DNA from: an uncultured Sphingomonadaceae bacterium
GTDB lineage: Bacteria > Pseudomonadota > Alphaproteobacteria > Sphingomonadales > Sphingomonadaceae
DNA: 17,254 bases
Assembly: GCA_938016505.1 (NCBI GenBank)
Contig: CALLWN010000229.1
Span: 1 to 17,254, forward strand
Direction of reading: 5' to 3'
The position numbers were made by a program, and so were the translations under genes. Shown one piece after another: positions 14,248 through 17,254 of this stretch. A model generated the notes under the pieces. That model saw only the letters and a program-made list of their open reading frames with translations, had not been told where the DNA came from and did not search any database. Every line of letters starts with the position of its first letter. The first letter of the stretch is position 1.

Positions 14248-15440
14248 TGCACACGCTCGCCGCCGCCGCCGAAGCGCTCCTCCCCGAGATGGTCGCGCTC
14301 CGCCGCGCCATCCACGCCGAGCCTGAACTCGGCCTTCACACCCCGAAGACGAGCGCCCGGGTCCGCGAGGCGCTCGCCGGCCTCCCGCTCGAGTGGCGCG
14401 AGGGTCCCTCCACCACCGGCCTCGTCGCGACGCTGCGCGGCGGCGCCAACGGCCGCACCGTCCTCCTGCGCGGCGACATGGACGCGCTCCCCATGCCCGA
14501 AGACACCGGCCTCCCGTTCGCAAGCCAGGTCGAAGGCGTGATGCACGCCTGCGGCCACGACAGCCACACCGCGATGCTCGCAGGCGCTGCAAGGCTGCTG
14601 TGCGCCATGCGCGAGCAGCTTACCGGCACCGTCATGTTCATGTTCCAGCCCGGCGAGGAAGGCCACCACGGCGCCCGCTTCATGCTCGAGGACGGCCTCC
14701 TCGATCCGCTGCCTGACGCGGCCTTTGCCCTCCACGTCATGCCCAACGCCCCCCACGGCATGGTCGGCGGCCGCGCCGGGCCGCTGCTCGCCTCGGCCGA
14801 CATGCTCGAGGTGACCGTGCGCGGGAAGGGCGGCCATGCCTCCATGCCCCACGACGCGCTCGACCCCATCCCCGTCGCCTGCGCGATCGTCACCGCGATC
14901 CAGACCCTCGTCACCCGCGAAGTCCCCGTCGCCGATCCGGCGGTCGTCACCATCGGCAGGATCGCGGCCGGCACCACCAACAATGTCATCGCCGAAAGCG
15001 CCCACCTTCTCGGCACCATCCGCACCCTGTCCGCCCACCGCCGCGCCGCGATCCAGGCGGGCCTGCGCCGCCTTGCCGAAGGCATCGCCGCCGCCCACGG
15101 CGCAACCGCCGAGGTCCGCGTGACCGAGGGTTTCCCCGTCACCGTCTGCGACCCCCGCGCGGTCGCCTTCGGCCGCGACACGGTGGAGGCGCTGTTCCCC
15201 GGCGCCTGGCAGGAGATGGCCCAGCCGGTCATGGGCGCCGAGGATTTCGCCTATGTCCTCGAGAAGGTGCCCGGCGCCATGTTCTTCCTCGGCGTGGCGG
15301 AAGAGGGCGCCGACTGGCGCCAGTGCTGCCCGCTCCACTCCAACCGGATGGTGCTCGACGAACGCGTCATGGCGCGCGGCGCTGCCGTCCACGCCGCGCT
15401 CGCCACCCGCTTCCTCGACCAGGGCTTCGCCCGCGCCTGA
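14247..15440 (+). CDS. M20 family metallo-amidohydrolase (hippurate hydrolase-like)
   Basis: A protein of 397 residues of the M20 amidohydrolase group (HipO, IAA-amino acid hydrolase, N-acyl-amino acid deacylase), which cleaves amide bonds with a two-metal centre. Seen: RRAIHAEPELG (19-29), RGDMDALPM (75-83), HACGHDSHTAMLAGAA (100-115) with Cys102 and His104, QPGEEG (134-139) with the Glu pair, His163 in ALHVMP, the GGHASMPHDALDP dimer-domain block, and the C-terminal MGAEDFAYVLEKVPGAMFFLG and LHSNRM. The substrate cannot be told. The ATG overlaps the stop of the adenosyltransferase by one base (TGATG). Confidence 0.9.
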   Translation: MHTLAAAAEALLPEMVALRRAIHAEPELGLHTPKTSARVREALAGLPLEWREGPSTTGLVATLRGGANGRTVLLRGDMDALPMPEDTGLPFASQVEGVMHACGHDSHTAMLAGAARLLCAMREQLTGTVMFMFQPGEEGHHGARFMLEDGLLDPLPDAAFALHVMPNAPHGMVGGRAGPLLASADMLEVTVRGKGGHASMPHDALDPIPVACAIVTAIQTLVTREVPVADPAVVTIGRIAAGTTNNVIAESAHLLGTIRTLSAHRRAAIQAGLRRLAEGIAAAHGATAEVRVTEGFPVTVCDPRAVAFGRDTVEALFPGAWQEMAQPVMGAEDFAYVLEKVPGAMFFLGVAEEGADWRQCCPLHSNRMVLDERVMARGAAVHAALATRFLDQGFARA

Positions 15441-15494
15441 CGCGCAGGCAGCGTGCGGCCCGCAGCCAGGGCCGGGACCAGGAGGGGAATCCCC

Positions 15495-17195
15495 ATGATG
15501 GGCGAATGGGCCACCGCCTCGCTCTTCAACGAGATCGCCGCCCTGCTCGTGCTCGCCGCCGTGGTCGGCTTCGCCGGCAGCCTGCTCCGCCAGCCGCTCA
15601 TCGTCAGCTTCATCGCCGTCGGCATCCTCGCCGGCCCCTCGATGCTCGACATCGCCCGCACGCCCGCGCCGATCGAGCTCCTTGCCCAGCTCGGGATCGC
15701 CATCCTCCTCTTCCTCGTCGGCGTGAAGCTCGACGTGAAGCTGATCCGCCAGCTCGGGCCGGTTGCGCTCGCAACCGGCCTCGGCCAGGTCGGCTTCACC
15801 GCCGGCTTCGGCTTCCTCCTCTGCCTCGCCCTCGGGCTCGATGCCCTCACCAGCCTCTATGTTGCAGTCGCGCTCACCTTCTCCTCCACGATCATCATCG
15901 TGAAGCTGCTCTCCGACAAGCGCGAGATCGACAGCCTCCACGGCCGCATCGCGGTCGGCTTCCTCATCGTCCAGGACCTGGTCGTCGTCCTCGCCATGAT
16001 CGCGCTCTCGGCGATCGGGGTCGGCACGCGCGAGGGCGCCGGCCCCGGCGCCATCCTCGGCGTGTTCGCGGCCGGGCTCGGCGCGCTCGGCGGCGTCATG
16101 CTCTTCATCCGGTTCGTGGCCGATCCGCTCACCGCCCGGCTCGCCCGCACGCCCGAGCTGCTGCTGGCCTTCGCGATCGCGCTTGCTGCGCTGCTCGCCG
16201 CGCTCGGCGACACCCTCGGTTTCGGCAAGGAGCTCGGCGGCCTGCTCGCCGGCGTGGCGCTCGCCTCCACCCCCTGGCGCGACGCCATCGCCGCCCGCCT
16301 CGCCCCCCTCAGGGATTTCCTCCTGCTCTTCTTCTTCATCGCCCTTGGCAGCCAGCTCGATCTCGGCCGCCTCGGCGCCGATCTCGTTCCCGCCGCCGTG
16401 CTGTCGCTGTTCGTCCTCGTCGGCAACCCCCTCATCGTCCTCGTCATCATGGTCGCGCTCGGCTACCGCCGCCGAACCGGCTTCCTCGCCGGCCTGACGG
16501 TCGCCCAGATCAGCGAATTCTCGCTCATCTTCATGGGGGTCGGAGTCGCCCTCGGCCATGTGAGCGAAGCCGCGCTTGGCCTCGTCACCATGGTCGGCCT
16601 CGTCACCATCGCCGCCTCCACCTACATGATCACCTGGTCGCACCAGCTCTGGGCCGTGGCCGAGCCGCTGCTGCGGGTCTTCGAGCGCGCAGCCCCGCGC
16701 GAGGCGGCCGTCCAGCAGGTCGCGGCCCACCGCCACGATGTCCTCCTGTTCGGGCTGGGCCGCTACGGAGCCGCCATCGGCGAGCGGCTGCGCGCCCGCG
16801 GGCTCGCCGTCCTCGGTGTCGATTTCAGCCCCGAGGCGCTCGCCGCATGGCGCGCCCGTGGCGGCGAGGGCATCTACGGCGATGTCTCCGACCCGGAGTT
16901 CCTCGCCCACCTGCCGCTCGCCGCCGCACGCCTCGCCGTCTCCACCATCCGCGACCATGGCGCGGCCGGCCTGTCGGGCGCCGATGATCGCGAGGTGCTG
17001 GTCCAGACCCTGCGCGCGGCCGGCTTCCGGGGCCGCCTCGCCCTCACCGCGCGCGACGCGGCCGATGCGGGCCGGCTCGACCGCCTCGGCGCCGACCTCG
17101 TCCTCGAGCCCTTCACCGACGCTGCCGATGAAGCCGTCCAACGCCTGCTCGCGGCCGACCCGGCCGGGGCCAGTGCGGCAGCCGTGCGGCCCTGA
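15495..17195 (+). CDS. Kef/CPA2-type cation:proton antiporter with RCK domain
   Basis: A protein of 566 residues. About twelve hydrophobic segments cover residues 10-385, with CPA2 marks such as ELGIAILLFLVGVKLD-like LAQLGIAILLFLVGVKLD (63-80), FSSTIIIVKLLSDK (129-142), VGFLIVQD (154-161) with Gln160-Asp161, and GFGKELGGLLAGVALAS (242-258). A cytosolic TrkA-N/RCK domain follows at about 414-545 (DVLLFGLGRYGAAIGERL, GVDFSPEAL), a nucleotide- or ligand-sensing module. Such proteins exchange K+ or Na+ for H+ across the inner membrane. The ATG at 15495 has GGAGG at 15481-15485, 9 nt upstream; an upstream in-frame GTG at 15453 is less likely. The remaining 59 nt of the window after the stop show no gene. 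Confidence 0.9.
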   Translation: MMGEWATASLFNEIAALLVLAAVVGFAGSLLRQPLIVSFIAVGILAGPSMLDIARTPAPIELLAQLGIAILLFLVGVKLDVKLIRQLGPVALATGLGQVGFTAGFGFLLCLALGLDALTSLYVAVALTFSSTIIIVKLLSDKREIDSLHGRIAVGFLIVQDLVVVLAMIALSAIGVGTREGAGPGAILGVFAAGLGALGGVMLFIRFVADPLTARLARTPELLLAFAIALAALLAALGDTLGFGKELGGLLAGVALASTPWRDAIAARLAPLRDFLLLFFFIALGSQLDLGRLGADLVPAAVLSLFVLVGNPLIVLVIMVALGYRRRTGFLAGLTVAQISEFSLIFMGVGVALGHVSEAALGLVTMVGLVTIAASTYMITWSHQLWAVAEPLLRVFERAAPREAAVQQVAAHRHDVLLFGLGRYGAAIGERLRARGLAVLGVDFSPEALAAWRARGGEGIYGDVSDPEFLAHLPLAAARLAVSTIRDHGAAGLSGADDREVLVQTLRAAGFRGRLALTARDAADAGRLDRLGADLVLEPFTDAADEAVQRLLAADPAGASAAAVRP

Positions 17196-17254
17196 GCTTC
17201 GTTGACAGCCCCGCGCCCTTTCCGCATGGGCGAGTCCAACTCAGGTGCGCGTGC

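Noticed and set aside
14130..17141. Minus-strand open frame of about 1000 codons opposite the amidohydrolase and antiporter
   Set aside because: Its acidic, Gly/Glu/Asp-rich composition is what reverse reading of these codons gives. The plus-strand genes have clear motifs.

Overview
The window is about 17.25 kb of very GC-rich chromosome with tightly packed genes, ATGA and TTGA overlaps, and normal housekeeping functions. An exosortase V / EpsI pair, the small XrtV accessory membrane protein and three proteins ending in PEPxxWA-type sorting signals point to an alphaproteobacterium of the order Sphingomonadales. Genus and species cannot be fixed from the sequence alone.

Region 1 (1-5500) is a protein-sorting and envelope module. 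It holds exosortase V (xrtV), its EpsI partner overlapping by 17 nt, a convergent gene for an 87-residue XrtV accessory membrane protein, and a 492-residue polyprenyl-phosphate sugar-1-phosphate transferase that would start exopolysaccharide assembly. Two tandem paralogous exported proteins with PEP-ATWA C-terminal signals follow. Each of these two genes has its own complete sigma-54-type control region: an almost perfect -24/-12 element, an IHF-like site near -48, and a CTGTAAAA...ACAG palindrome near -97. All three elements keep the same spacing to within 1 nt in both copies, while much of the sequence between them has diverged. This is the most interesting signal in the window. It suggests that the sorted proteins are switched on together by an unidentified enhancer-binding activator encoded elsewhere.

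Region 2 (5500-10900) is housekeeping. It contains pdxH on the minus strand, then a plus-strand run of a CbpA-like DnaJ, a YihY/BrkB membrane protein, fabI and aroC, joined by overlaps or gaps of a few nt. The gene for class A RNase P RNA (rnpB) comes next, with a perfect 13-bp P1 helix and three perfect 16-bp tandem repeats just upstream. ndk follows.

Region 3 (10900-17254) contains an HNH endonuclease-like gene on the minus strand and then a plus-strand series: gluQRS, a third and unrelated PEPxxWA protein, a HIG1-like twin-membrane-segment protein, a PduO-type cobalamin adenosyltransferase, an M20 amidohydrolase and a Kef-type cation:proton antiporter with an RCK domain. The third PEPxxWA gene lacks the sigma-54 architecture and appears to ride on the gluQRS transcript. 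The three sorted proteins are thus probably under two different control regimes while sharing one exosortase.
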